From the NCBI RefSeq assembly GCF_001647085.1, contig NZ_CP015520.1, positions 806,001 through 870,000 on the forward strand: DNA of 64,000 nt, in the 5' to 3' direction. Both the position numbers and the translations under genes were made by a program. Below the pieces are notes generated by a model. That model was not told the origin of the DNA and searched no databases. It worked only from the letters and a program-made list of their open reading frames with translations. Source of the stretch: Thermococcus piezophilus (lineage in GTDB: Archaea; Methanobacteriota_B; Thermococci; Thermococcales; Thermococcaceae). The number at the start of each line of letters is the position of its first letter. Within the stretch, counting starts at the first letter, position 1. Of this stretch, positions 27,578 to 38,229 are shown piece by piece.

Positions 27578-28342
27578 TCAGCCAAAAGCTCCGGTTACAT
27601 ATTTCTCGGTCAGCTCATGCTCCGGATTCTCAAAAACCTTCCTCGTGGGGCCAACCTCCACAATCTCCCCAAGGTAAAGAAAGGCCACGTAATCGCTTAC
27701 ACGCGCAGCCTGAGCCGGCGAATGGGTCACCAGAACTATCGTGTATTCCCCTTTCAGCTCAAAGAGCAGTTCTTCAATTTTTTGAACACCGACAGGATCT
27801 ATGTTTGCCGTGGGCTCGTCCATGAGAAGTATCTTGGGCCTCATGGCAAGGGCCCTTGCTATTACAAGCCTCTGCCTCTGTCCTCCTGAAATCCCTCCCG
27901 GATAATCCTTTAACCTATCTTTAACCTCGTCCCAGAGGGCGGCTTTTTTTAGGGCCCATTCAACCCTCTCCTTCAGCTCGTCCTTCGAGGAGACGAGCTT
28001 GTTGAGCTTAACCCCACTGGCCACGTTCTCGAAGATCGTGAGGTGGGGAAAGGGATTTGGATACTGAAAAACCATCCCTATCTCTTTTCTCAGCTCTACG
28101 GGATCGGTTTCCGGGGAATAAACTTCTTTTCCAAGAATCTTAACGCTCCCTTCAACCCTTGCATTGGGATTTAACTCAATAAGTCTGTTGAACGTTCTTA
28201 ACAGCGTGCTCTTTCCGCATCCGCTCGGCCCCATTAGGGCAAACACCACCTTGGGCGGTATCTTAAGGTTTATTCCCTTTATCACGTGGTTGTTACCATA
28301 ATGGACGTGAAGATTTCTGGTCTCGATTGCAACATCCCTCAC
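27578..28342 (-). CDS. pstB: Phosphate ABC transporter ATP-binding protein PstB
   Basis: A 254-residue ABC ATPase: Walker [10 protein letters not shown] (about 37-45), Q loop [10 protein letters not shown], signature [16 protein letters not shown], Walker [14 protein letters not shown], and the switch His in VTHSPAQA. The PNPFPH sequence and the RTFNRLIEL region after Walker A are specific to PstB. It powers phosphate import through PstA and PstC. The start overlaps the pstA stop by 4 nt. Confidence 0.97.
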   Translation of the reverse strand: MRDVAIETRNLHVHYGNNHVIKGINLKIPPKVVFALMGPSGCGKSTLLRTFNRLIELNPNARVEGSVKILGKEVYSPETDPVELRKEIGMVFQYPNPFPHLTIFENVASGVKLNKLVSSKDELKERVEWALKKAALWDEVKDRLKDYPGGISGGQRQRLVIARALAMRPKILLMDEPTANIDPVGVQKIEELLFELKGEYTIVLVTHSPAQAARVSDYVAFLYLGEIVEVGPTRKVFENPEHELTEKYVTGAFG

Positions 28343-29169
28343 AGTCTCACCTCCTTAATGCTTAACCTTACGGGGATGAAAATCATGAGGAATATTAGCA
28401 GAAGAATGAGCGAAGCTCCCCAAGCCATCGCATGATCCTGTGGACTTGGACTCTGGATGAGCTGGTAGATAAGGGGAGAAATAGCCCCCACTGGCTGGGA
28501 GACCGAGGAGGGATAGCTTTCATAAAGCCCACCTATCGTGAACAATAACGGAGCAGTCTCACCTGCGATTCTCGCTATTGAGATGAGAACTCCCGTTAGG
28601 ATACCTTTTTTCGCCATCGGAACGAGAACCCGAAAGCACACACTAAACCTCGTCAATCCGATGGAGTACGCCGCTTCCTTGTAGGTGAACGGGATTTCCC
28701 TTAAAGCCTCGGCTGTGTAGACGGCTATATAGGGCGCCATTACAATTACCAGTGCCATTGCACCGGCTATGGCGGAGTAGTGTCCCATGGGAACCACGAG
28801 GATCTGCATCACGAAGACACCGATGAGTATTGTTGGAAACTCCATCATCGTCTGAAGGAGGGTCTTGGTCCACTGTCCTATTTTGCTCTCGGGATATTCG
28901 CTGATAAATATCCCCACGAGGAATGCAAGAGGAATACCGATTATGCTGGACAGTGCCACGAGCAGAAGAGTACCCGCTATTGCAGGTCCGATTCCCCCTT
29001 CAGACCTCGTCTCAATCAGGAATTTCACACCCCGCTCCATCAGGACGGAGGAGCCTTTTATAAAAACAGTGAAAATGATGTGAAAGAGCGGAAACACCAT
29101 GAGGAACGTGAGCAATCCGATGAGGAGTATGAATGCTCTATCCTTCGTTTTTCTGCTAAATCCTAACAT
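28339..29169 (-). CDS. pstA: Phosphate ABC transporter permease PstA
   Basis: A 276-residue protein with six transmembrane segments and the EAA loop [22 protein letters not shown] (about 153-174) that contacts PstB. The C-terminal [12 protein letters not shown] motif is PstA-specific. It forms the membrane channel with PstC. It overlaps pstC by 14 nt and pstB by 4 nt. Confidence 0.95.
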   Translation of the reverse strand: MLGFSRKTKDRAFILLIGLLTFLMVFPLFHIIFTVFIKGSSVLMERGVKFLIETRSEGGIGPAIAGTLLLVALSSIIGIPLAFLVGIFISEYPESKIGQWTKTLLQTMMEFPTILIGVFVMQILVVPMGHYSAIAGAMALVIVMAPYIAVYTAEALREIPFTYKEAAYSIGLTRFSVCFRVLVPMAKKGILTGVLISIARIAGETAPLLFTIGGLYESYPSSVSQPVGAISPLIYQLIQSPSPQDHAMAWGASLILLLIFLMIFIPVRLSIKEVRL

Positions 29170-30076
29170 TTTTCTCCCACCTCTTCAGACTCCTCTTACC
29201 GAGCATGTCGACAACTATACCGATGATGAAGAGGGCCAGACCAGCTGCAAAGAGAACGGAGGTCATATACCTGTAGATGAAAGCATTGCCGAATTGATTG
29301 GCTACGAGGGACGAGATGGTATATCCGGGAGCGAAGAGCTTCGGGGAGAGATTGAAAGTGTTCCCTATCACCAGACTGACCGCGACCGTTTCGCCTATGG
29401 CCCTGCCGAAAGCAAGGATAAGACCCGAGATTATGGCGGGCTTTATGTATCCCACGAGGATCTTCGTTGCCTCATATCTCGTCGCTCCAAGGCTGTATAC
29501 GGCTTCCCTGTAGGTGAAGGGTATCATGGAGTAGGCCTCACGTATTATCGAGGTGGCAAATGGGGTTACCATGATTCCAAGCAGCACTCCGGCCGAAAGG
29601 TAACTGTAACCTCCCACGGGAGGATATGAGAAGAGCGGGATGAACGAAAAATGCTCATACAGAGGTTCCATAATCCAGTTCCTGAGAAATGGAACGAGGA
29701 AGAAAGCTCCCCATATTCCATAGATTATTGTCGGTAGACCGGCCATTATATCGGATAGTATTATCAAAACGCTCTTGAGCTTTCTGGGGACGTAGTCAAC
29801 GACAAATATCGAGTATGCAAGTGCCAAAGGGAACGCTATTAAAATCGCTATTAATGAGGTGTAAACACTTCCCCATATTGCCGCGGCTATGCCGTAAACC
29901 TCTTTCGAGGGTTCCTCCGCGGCTTTCCAGATGTTTCTTAAATATAAATCCACACCGTATCTCTCCAGCGCGGGGATGGAATTCACGAAGTACACGAAAA
30001 CCATTCCGAAGAAGAGCAAAAAGATGAAAGCCACGACGGGATAAGTTATGAGCTTGAAGGTGTCGACCCTTCCCAT
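29156..30076 (-). CDS. pstC: Phosphate ABC transporter permease PstC
   Basis: A 306-residue permease with six transmembrane helices. The EAA loop is REAYSMIPFTYREAVYSLGATRYE (about 184-207) and the PstC-type GRAIGETVAVSLVIGN follows. It pairs with PstA in the inner channel of the Pst transporter. It is 32 nt after pstS, with a GGTGAGATGAC ribosome site before the ATG. Confidence 0.95.
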   Translation of the reverse strand: MGRVDTFKLITYPVVAFIFLLFFGMVFVYFVNSIPALERYGVDLYLRNIWKAAEEPSKEVYGIAAAIWGSVYTSLIAILIAFPLALAYSIFVVDYVPRKLKSVLIILSDIMAGLPTIIYGIWGAFFLVPFLRNWIMEPLYEHFSFIPLFSYPPVGGYSYLSAGVLLGIMVTPFATSIIREAYSMIPFTYREAVYSLGATRYEATKILVGYIKPAIISGLILAFGRAIGETVAVSLVIGNTFNLSPKLFAPGYTISSLVANQFGNAFIYRYMTSVLFAAGLALFIIGIVVDMLGKRSLKRWEKNVRI

Positions 30077-30108
30077 GTCATCTCACCACCATTTAAAAGA
30101 AAAAAAGT

Positions 30109-31239
30109 TCAGCCTTCCTGTATCATCTCAACGGCCTTGAGACCGATCTCGGCAACTTCTTTTGGTAGCCCAACGTAACCCGGGGCCAGATTTTCGGGTT
30201 TCTGTCCCTCCGTTAGAACCCATCTCAGGAAGTCTTTTATTGCCTTAGCCTTCTCAGGACTGTAGTGCTTGCCGTCTTTGTTCTGCCAGACGAGAAGATG
30301 TGTAAAGGCCACTATCGGGTATGAATTCTCACCTGGAGCATTGAGCAACTGTTTCAAGTTCTCCTTGTATCCCTCAGTTGGCTCCGGGATGTATGTCTTA
30401 ACGGCAGCAACGGCAGCCCTTATGGTTTCGGAAGTTGGCTTCACAAACTTTCCAGCGCTGTTTTTGAGGGCAACAACGTGGAGGTTCTGTTCTATGGCGA
30501 AGGAAAGCTCGGTGTAGGCTATGCTGTACTTTGTGCCCTTCAATGCCTGGACAACGCCAGGATTACCCTTTGCACCGATGCCCCTCCCCATCTTATCCAC
30601 AGGCCAGTCAACAAGCTTTCCAGCCCCGACCTTTTCCGCAAACTCCTTACTCACAAGGGTTAGGTATGTTGTGAATATGGCTGTCGTTCCGCTTGAGTCA
30701 CTTCTGTGGATAACCGTAATCTTCTCGTGGGGCAAGTTAACGTTGGGGTTGAGCTTCTTTATCGCCTCATCGTCCCAGTACTCAATCTCACCCATGAATA
30801 TCTTGGCGAGGGTATCCCCGTCAAGCTTTAGCTCCTCAACACCGGGAACGTTGAAGACCACAACAACTGCACCAACAATCTCCGGAAACTGGAAGGGCTG
30901 ATCACCGGTTTCAAGGAACATCTTCCACGTTGACTCTTTAACCGGTGGATCCGTTCTGCCTATATCAGTCAGGCCCTTCAGGAAGGCCTCCTGTCCGTGA
31001 CCGCTCCCACCACCCTCGTATTCAATTTTGACATCTGGATGAAGTTGCATATATGTCTCAATCCACTTCTGAACCTGATACTGTGGAAAAGTCGCTCCGG
31101 TTGTTCTGATGGTTATCACGGTTTCAGCTGGAGTGGAGGTGCTTTTACCCACACCTGTTTCACTTTTCCCAACGCATCCGCTAACAACAACCAGAAACAG
31201 CAGCAGGGTTGCAGCCAAAATGTTGGTTCTACGCTTCAC
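30109..31239 (-). CDS. pstS: Phosphate-binding lipoprotein PstS
   Basis: A 376-residue extracellular phosphate-binding protein. The signal peptide ends in a lipobox (VVSGCVGK, Cys about 21), followed by a threonine-rich linker. Phosphate-contacting motifs are TGATFPQ (near 48), GSGHGQEAFLKG, and VIHRSDSSGTTAIFTTYL with the SGTT loop. The start is GTG at 31239 with GGTGA upstream. It is the first gene of pstSCAB-phoU, downstream of a palindrome spanning the TATA box, suggesting phosphate-controlled transcription. Confidence 0.95.
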   Translation of the reverse strand: MKRRTNILAATLLLFLVVVSGCVGKSETGVGKSTSTPAETVITIRTTGATFPQYQVQKWIETYMQLHPDVKIEYEGGGSGHGQEAFLKGLTDIGRTDPPVKESTWKMFLETGDQPFQFPEIVGAVVVVFNVPGVEELKLDGDTLAKIFMGEIEYWDDEAIKKLNPNVNLPHEKITVIHRSDSSGTTAIFTTYLTLVSKEFAEKVGAGKLVDWPVDKMGRGIGAKGNPGVVQALKGTKYSIAYTELSFAIEQNLHVVALKNSAGKFVKPTSETIRAAVAAVKTYIPEPTEGYKENLKQLLNAPGENSYPIVAFTHLLVWQNKDGKHYSPEKAKAIKDFLRWVLTEGQKPENLAPGYVGLPKEVAEIGLKAVEMIQEG

Positions 31240-31260
31240 AGGGGGTCACCGGTGTATCAT

Positions 31261-31287
31261 GGCAATGCCAAATATATAAACATTGCC
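31261..31287 (-). promoter_or_regulatory. pst operon promoter with palindrome around the TATA box
   Basis: GGCAATG at 31261-31267 and CATTGCC at 31281-31287 form a perfect 7-bp inverted repeat with a 13-bp centre. Read on the minus strand, the centre is TTTATATATTTGG, the TATA box of pstS, 22 nt upstream of its GTG. A dimeric repressor bound here would block TBP. The more distal TATATGTATATACTATATATA run at about 31300-31330 adds a second AT-rich element. Confidence 0.55.
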
Positions 31288-31723
31288 GAAATAGAATATG
31301 GATATATGTATATACTATATATAACTATATATAATTGTTGTAGGCTAATGGTTGAGCTGGCTGTAATCATATCCAGCATGGTTGATGTGTCCAATCCAGT
31401 GGTCTGTCGTGGTCAATCTGGAACGTATCTTGATCATGCCCCGATCCGAAGGGAGTAATTTTGAGAAAGTTCCTTTTCTCCTTGAACACCGTAAAACACC
31501 AATGCATAAGGAGGTAAAAATCCGAGGTCAAGTTTTTGCGCCTTTAGTTTCTTGTTTATTAACTTTGCTATTTATCAAATTTTTTGGGGTTTCACCGTTA
31601 ACTTTTTAAACCCAAAGGGTCGAGCGACCATTGAGGAAGAGCCCTAAGGGAAAGGACACCTAAGAGGAGGCTGTGGAATACCTTTTAAACCCTCCCTTCT
31701 ATCTCCTTTTTTGGTGCTGAAAA
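31288..31723. other. Long AT-rich intergenic region between pstS and tgtA
   Basis: About 436 nt with no supported gene. A short frame at 31382-31609 lacks family features, and its hydrophobic tail reflects T-rich DNA. A CTTTTAAACCC box at about 31680 is the likely TATA element for the TGT gene. The region may contain an untranslated leader or a small RNA, but I find no defined structure. Confidence 0.4.
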
Positions 31724-33456
31724 ATGTTCAGATTTGAGATAAAGGAGAGGGATGCCGCTGGCAGAATTGGAAAGCTTGAGGTCAGTGGAAAGAAAATTGA
31801 AACTCCAGCCATAATGCCCGTCGTCAATCCAAAGCAACTCATAGTAACCCCAAAAGAACTGAAGGAGATGGGATTCAACATAATAATCACAAACTCATAC
31901 ATCATTTACAGGGATAAAGAATTGAGGCAAAAAGCTCTTGAAATGGGAATTCACAGGCTTCTGGACTATGATGGAATAATCGAGGTCGATTCTGGATCCT
32001 TCCAGCTCATACGCTATGGGGGGATTGAAATCACAAACAGGGAAATCATTGAGTTCCAGCATAAAATCGGCGTGGATATTGGAACTTTTCTTGACATCCC
32101 ACGGTTCCGGACGCTCCAAGGGAAAAAGCTGAAGAAGACTTAAGGATAACCCTCGAGCGCGCGAAAGAGGCCGAGGAGATAAAGGAGATAGCGATGAATG
32201 CAACGGTTCAAGGTTCAACATATCTCGACTTAAGGACTTATGCTGCCAAAAAGCTCAGCGAAATGGAATTTGAGATTCACCCAATCGGGGCTGTTGTTCC
32301 TTTGATGGAGTCTTACCGTTACAGGGAATTGGTTGACGTTGTCATTGCCTCAAAGCTCGGCTTAAGACCTGACAGGCCCGTCCATCTCTTCGGTGCAGGT
32401 CATCCGATGATATTTGCTTTGGCCGTTGCCATGGGAATTGACCTGTTTGATTCGGCAAGCTACGCCCTATATGCAAAAGATGACCGCTACCTGACCCCAG
32501 AAGGGACTAAGCATTTGAGTGAGCTCGAATACTTCCCGTGCTCATGCCCCGTCTGTTCCCGTTACACTCCCCGGGAGCTTAAAGAAATGCCAAAGGAGGA
32601 AAGAGCCAAGCTGCTTGCATTTCACAATCTCTGGGTGATTGGAGAAGAGTTAAACAGGGTAAAGCAAGCAATAAAGGAAGGGGAACTCTGGAGATTAGTT
32701 GATGAGTGCTCAAGGTCTCATCCAAAGCTTTTCTCTGCATACAAGGGGCTGCTCGAATACAGAGATTACCTTGAAGAAAATGAGCCGATAACAAAACGTT
32801 CGGCTTTCTTTAAGGTGAGCGAAGAAATAATGGGAACACCTACGGTTTGGAGAGCCAAGCAGAGGGCTGAGAGGGTTAGGCAGAAGTTCCCCGAAATCAT
32901 AAGCCATCCACTCTTTGGTGAAATTCCAAAGTATTTGAGTTTAAGCTATCCCTTTGCCCAGAGTGAGGGAGAAGAGGACTTCACAATTGAGAAGCCAAAG
33001 AAAAACCGGGCAAGGCTCTACGTTCAGGCCGTGGCAGAATACCAATTTGGCGAAGGAGCTGGTGAAGCTTTCAAAGACGCTTTCGTCGAGCTGTCAAGGA
33101 AGACGGGGATGCCAAGACAGATTAAAGCCAAAGGCAAGCATCTGGCAACATTCAGGGCCGAGGACGGACTGCTAACGCTTGGAATTGAGGGGGCGAAGCG
33201 GCTTCATCGGATTCTGCCGTATCCCCGTATTAGGGTGGTTGTCAGTGAAGAGGCAGAGCCTTTCGCGAGGAAAGGAAAGACTGTCTTTGCAAAGTTTGTG
33301 ATTGATGCTGACGAGGATATAAGGCCCTATGACGAGGTTCTGATTGTCAGTAAAAACGATGAGCTTTTGGCCACGGGACAGACTCTTCTCAACGGAAAAG
33401 AACTTAAGATATTCCAGCAGGGGTTGGCTGTGAAGGTGAGGAGAGGGGTTGAATAG
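31724..33456 (+). pseudogene. tgtA: Archaeosine tRNA-guanine transglycosylase, split by one frameshift
   Basis: Two frames form one gene: 31724-32143 and a second to 33456. The N part has the TGT start RFEIKERDAAGRIGKLEVSG and VDSGSFQLIRYG with the base-contacting residues. The second has HLFGAGHPMIFALAVAMGIDLFDSASYALYA, the zinc ligands CSCPVC, and a C-terminal PUA domain (RIRVVVSEEAEPFARKGKTVFAKFV). ArcTGT exchanges guanine-15 of the tRNA D loop for preQ0. Adding one C to CCC at 32098-32100 changes IPRFRTLQG into IPTVPDAPREKAEEDLRITLERAKEAEEIKEI and fuses the halves into a full-length enzyme. All motifs are intact, so sequencing error is more likely than gene loss. Confidence 0.9.
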
Positions 33457-33481
33457 ATTATTTCCGCGTTTTTGGACTTCT

Positions 33482-34978
33482 TTATACCCGGATACTATCT
33501 TTCTCCACGTGCTTCACGATCACCGGCCGGGTTTTGTCCATGTGCATCTTGATAACTTCCTTGTACTCCTTCAGCCGATCCATCTTCACCATGTACCTCC
33601 CCGGATCATTCCCAGTGAGCACCTTTAGAGCCGTCCTCTGCTCCTCCAGTATCTCCTTCAGTGCCGATGGATCTGAAAGGAGCTTTGAGGTAGCTTCATG
33701 AATCTTGTCCGCCAGATCCCTCTCCGCAATTATCGTGTTCATCAAGGATTCCCCTGCAATGGTTCCATCCACGTGCGCTTTTGCCAAGCGCTCGGTGTCT
33801 TCGTAAATGTCCCCTGCGTACCTCTCTATCAGTTCCCTGTGCTGCTCGGGCACCTCCGATAGTAGAACCGGGCGTATCCCTTCCTTGACCCAGACGCTGA
33901 ATATGTGCTCTGCCGCCAGCTTTTTCGCCAGTGCCATGTTCCTTATCTTTTTCACGTGCTCCACTGGCACCCCTCCCAGGTTCCTGTACACTTCGTGGTC
34001 TATCGCGTTCAGCGCTTCCTCGAAGTACTTGACCGTCGCCAGCCTCGGCGCAAGTATCTTCACCTTTTCTTCCGGCATCCCTGCCTTTCTCAGTTCCTCC
34101 TCGACGGCCTTTTTCGTTTCGGGGAATTTTGGTTTCTCCGGTTCTATCTTCTCTTTCTCCTGTGCTGGCGGCACTGAAAGCGGTTCTTTTAGTATCTTCT
34201 TTGGAACGACCTCTTCAACGATTTTTAGGAACTCGACGAGCTCGGGTATCTTGTATATGTCCTCTGGCGACTTGAATACGGGCTCGAACTGTTTCTTTCC
34301 AAACTCGTCGAAATACGGTACCTTCATCTCCGCTATTTTTTCGGCTGCCGCAATTGCCTTGTCAACGGCTTCTTCCATCTTCTCCTTTGCCTTCAGCGTC
34401 AAGAGGTCGTAGTGTGCCCGCACGAACTCCCTTGCAAACCTCTTGCGGAGCTCCGGATTCCTCTTCAATTCATCGAAGCTGATCAGTATCCCGCCAATGT
34501 GATGTGATTTCAATTTGTACATAGCCTCTTCCCTGTGCTGTGCAAACACGACTTTTTCGACGAAGTTCTCCAGCACTTTTACATTGTTCTCTGCAAGGCC
34601 AACGCTGTCGAGGTATTTTGGTCCCGACAGTGCAGGGATATGCGTCAGCAACTGGAGGAATATGTTCCATCTCATCGCGTCTCGAAGGTCCCTCGCCATT
34701 ATAGGCTTATCTTTGAGATCTTCCCGTTCAACCCCGTATTTTATACGGTGTGTGTGTGTGTTAGCGGTGGCTCTGTGTATTCTGATTCCATCATTCTCTG
34801 GATCTTTCAGCCGATTTAAGAGGTGTTCCTTGTATATCTTTTCTTCTTCAAGCGTGGCAGTCTCCGGAATATCCTCAAAGAGGTGGTAGTCTTTCTCTAT
34901 TATCTCTTTCCTGAACATCCCCTTCTTTACCACCATACGCCGCCTTCCCAAATTTTCTATCGAGTAAAGCCTCACCAT
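33482..34978 (-). CDS. Unrecognised 498-residue protein, last gene of a three-gene cluster
   Basis: I do not recognise this protein. It is hydrophilic and mostly helical, with long Lys/Glu stretches, a HRATANTHTHRIKYGVERED segment near residue 75, and a proline/lysine-rich linker (about 265-290) separating two helical halves. It has no signal peptide or membrane segment and no obvious catalytic motif. An in-frame start lies upstream at 34999, but GAGGGGG sits 5 nt before the ATG at 34978. It is followed at once by the archaeosine TGT gene on the other strand. With the next two genes it looks like one transferred unit, possibly plasmid- or virus-derived. That is inference from novelty and context only. 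Confidence 0.6.
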   Translation of the reverse strand: MVRLYSIENLGRRRMVVKKGMFRKEIIEKDYHLFEDIPETATLEEEKIYKEHLLNRLKDPENDGIRIHRATANTHTHRIKYGVEREDLKDKPIMARDLRDAMRWNIFLQLLTHIPALSGPKYLDSVGLAENNVKVLENFVEKVVFAQHREEAMYKLKSHHIGGILISFDELKRNPELRKRFAREFVRAHYDLLTLKAKEKMEEAVDKAIAAAEKIAEMKVPYFDEFGKKQFEPVFKSPEDIYKIPELVEFLKIVEEVVPKKILKEPLSVPPAQEKEKIEPEKPKFPETKKAVEEELRKAGMPEEKVKILAPRLATVKYFEEALNAIDHEVYRNLGGVPVEHVKKIRNMALAKKLAAEHIFSVWVKEGIRPVLLSEVPEQHRELIERYAGDIYEDTERLAKAHVDGTIAGESLMNTIIAERDLADKIHEATSKLLSDPSALKEILEEQRTALKVLTGNDPGRYMVKMDRLKEYKEVIKMHMDKTRPVIVKHVEKDSIRV

Positions 34979-34991
34979 GCGTTCCCCCTCA

Positions 34992-35543
34992 TTAACCACT
35001 GCTTGATGGTTTTATATTAAGTACGTGGTCTCCGAGTATGGACCTCTCGGGAGAAATTTCTGCCGCTGTGGGTAGCTCCGCGGGTAAGCGCACCTCCAGG
35101 GTTGGCCATACTTCAGAGGATACGGCGGCAACGCTCATCGCCGACAGGCTTCCTGCCACGGCGCCCACCGCGCTGCATCCCAACTGCTTCCAGCCCGTTT
35201 TTGTTAGGTACTGCTTCTTGATTTTCTGCAGCTCGTTAATTATATTACCCTTGGGGCGATTCTCAAAATCTTCTACATTTGACAATATTCTCTTATACTG
35301 CCTTAGTTCGCCTTCTAGTTGTGTTTTTACCGCACCGTCACTATTTTTGGGGGCTTCGAGCTCCTTTTCTATTTTATTACATATCTCCTCGAGCGCTTTG
35401 CGGGCAGATTCTATTTCTTCTTGAAAATTTATAAGCTTTTTTGCAAGCTCCTTAATGCCCTTCTCACCCTCCTCCATAATCTCACCGACACTCTCGTTTA
35501 GAATATTCTTTACTGATTTAAGAGCTTCATTCTTTTTAGACAT
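34992..35543 (-). CDS. Coiled-coil protein with one hydrophobic segment, unknown
   Basis: A 183-residue protein. Residues 1-110 form a continuous amphipathic coiled coil rich in Glu, Lys and Leu (KELAKKLINFQEEIESARKALEEI). A small-residue hydrophobic stretch follows (about 122-145, GCSAVGAVAGSLSAMSVAAVSS), then a short polar tail. It looks like a membrane-inserting or envelope-associated coiled-coil protein. It directly abuts its upstream neighbour (stop and start adjacent) and runs into the gene downstream. No family recognised. Confidence 0.55.
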   Translation of the reverse strand: MSKKNEALKSVKNILNESVGEIMEEGEKGIKELAKKLINFQEEIESARKALEEICNKIEKELEAPKNSDGAVKTQLEGELRQYKRILSNVEDFENRPKGNIINELQKIKKQYLTKTGWKQLGCSAVGAVAGSLSAMSVAAVSSEVWPTLEVRLPAELPTAAEISPERSILGDHVLNIKPSSSG

Positions 35544-36113
35544 CTACATCTCTATGAGTAGCTCCAGCTCATCTTCTGAGATATCTAGATTTAGAATATC
35601 TCCAACTGTTACGTCCCCCTTCGCCTTGGCGATGGCTTCCAGCGCTTTCTCCAGATTTTCGTAGTCCAACTTGTGGATGTACGGCAGTTTGTACAGCTCA
35701 TACCCGCTCTTTATTGCAAGCCGCCTACCAAACAGCCGTCCACCTGCTGTGGCGATTGTTCCTGTGCCCGCGAACTGTAGTGCTTCGAGGAATCGGCTCT
35801 CAGTTTCATACCCTCTACTTACTTCTGCACTATACAATCTCGGCGTGAGGAATGCTGCGACGGTACATCCAATGCCATTTGATATCCAGCCCACAATGCT
35901 TAGCGGCCCAACGGTCATTGTCTCGCATATTCCTGATGTAACTGTGCACGCAGTTGCGTATGCTGCAGTCGTTCCCGGGGAGCTGAGACGGTCTGCCAGT
36001 AGTTTAGCCCTCGCTTCCTGCCCTGCTCTGACCACGAGATCCCACGTATAGGTTAAGTATGTAGTCGCTGTATCTCTGGGATGCAAGGTTATTTTTTGCG
36101 ATTTTCTTGACAT
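35544..36113 (-). CDS. Unrecognised protein with small-residue hydrophobic centre
   Basis: About 189 residues from an ATG at 36113. The centre (about 46-85) is rich in Ala, Thr, Gly and Cys, with hydrophobic stretches that could be a membrane hairpin. The C-terminus is acidic and helical (DILNLDISEDELELLIEM). An overlapping frame from 36279 to 36004 encodes a well-composed 91-residue sequence (SYKSEDVKKIAKNNLASQRYSDYILNLY) on the same strand. Either that is a separate small gene, or the two were one protein joined near 36050 by a frameshift. The start is therefore uncertain. Confidence 0.45.
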   Translation of the reverse strand: MSRKSQKITLHPRDTATTYLTYTWDLVVRAGQEARAKLLADRLSSPGTTAAYATACTVTSGICETMTVGPLSIVGWISNGIGCTVAAFLTPRLYSAEVSRGYETESRFLEALQFAGTGTIATAGGRLFGRRLAIKSGYELYKLPYIHKLDYENLEKALEAIAKAKGDVTVGDILNLDISEDELELLIEM

Positions 36114-36162
36114 CTTCGCTCTTGTAGCTGTTTGCATTCTCCACCCACACCACCGGGTCGGG

Positions 36163-36221
36163 GCCGTTCTGGTTACCCGCTACTTTTGGGGCACGTAATT
36201 GTAGCGAGTAACCAGAACGGC
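36163..36221. repeat. Long imperfect hairpin (21-bp arms)
   Basis: Arms at 36163-36183 (beginning GCCGTTCTGGTTAC) and 36201-36221 (its reverse complement) match at 20 of 21 positions. The mismatch would be a G-U pair in RNA, and the loop is 17 nt. It lies at the 5' side of the three-gene unknown cluster, about 85 nt from the cas1 start, and inside the 91-residue alternative frame. Such a stem is unusual within coding DNA and could be an element end, an RNA structure or a recombination site. Confidence 0.7.
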
Positions 36222-36291
36222 TAAGTACTACCCAAGGAGTTGTGACTTTTGAAAAAGCCTTTTCCAATTTTAACGGCAACGTTAGTTATAA

Positions 36292-37349
<1,058 letters not shown>

Positions 37350-37511
37350 TGCATTGGGAAACATGGAGAATTTCTGCATTTTGAGTTAGCTGTGCGCTTC
37401 CGGTTAAATCTGTAACATAGTTCTCGACATCCCATCCAAGGCAGCATGTAACAGAATGGCATATGATCGGAAAGGAAATTCTTGAGACCCTGAAGGTGAG
37501 GGGGTGGAATC

Positions 37512-38200
37512 TTGCTGGTTGTCTTTCCGGTAGGCTTTGATGAGAAGTTCATAATTCGAGCCCTAATAAGGAAACGGGAAGAGATAGATGGACTTAAAAA
37601 TGGGGACAAGCTGGTGGCAATTTTACCCGAGGGTTATAAAAAAGAGCCAAGGACAATCAACGCACTGAATGCCATAGAGAGCATAGTCATTCCAATAGTG
37701 GGGGCAGAAAATATAGTTCGATTAGAGGTTCCCCTTAAAGATGAAGAAATTGTGCTGACGATAAAAAGAGAGATCGAAAGGAATTTAACACGGGATAGGG
37801 TCATCCTTGCGGTTCTATCGGGGGGATGAGACCCCTTATCGTGAGTACAATGCTGGCCCTTCTAAGCTTAGATGAGACCAGGATCATAGTTGAGAGTGAC
37901 TTTGAAAATCTCTCCGGCCATATCTCCCTCGAACTCACCCCATTCCTCGCTCCCAAGAGCAGGAGATGTATGTTAATCTTGAAGGGTCTTTGTGAGGGAA
38001 AAAGTGTCAGGGCCATAGCAGAAGAGCTTGGCGTTTCACCGGCAACGATAAGCAACGAGCTGAAGAAAATGAGTGGCTATTATCTTGTTCGTCCTGATGC
38101 CTCGGAAGGAAAAATCCCACGATATTCCGTAACTGGAGCCGGTAGGATTTACCTTATGCTGATGGAGTCGCAGAAGTTAAATTCAACAACTGGGACCTAA
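37512..38200 (+). pseudogene. csa3: CRISPR-associated transcription factor Csa3 (CARF-HTH), one frameshift
   Basis: The N-terminal CARF domain (37512-37829: LLVVFPVGFDEKFIIRALIRKR, then AVLSGG) is followed in another frame by MRPLIVSTMLALLSLDE and a winged helix-turn-helix (CEGKSVRAIAEELGVSPATISNELKKM) ending at 38200. LSGGMRPL is the conserved CARF junction of Csa3, so one G is missing from the run at 37820-37825. The two parts make a normal-sized protein of about 230 residues. Csa3 regulates adaptation genes and responds to cyclic oligoadenylate. TTG at 37512 is the likely start, preceded by GGGGGTGG. Confidence 0.85.
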
Positions 38201-38229
38201 ATAATGGTTGAGGGACGCCGGAGAGAGGG

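Noticed and set aside
31382-31609. 75-codon frame upstream of TGT
   Set aside because: Hydrophobic tail arises from a T-rich promoter region. No start signal.
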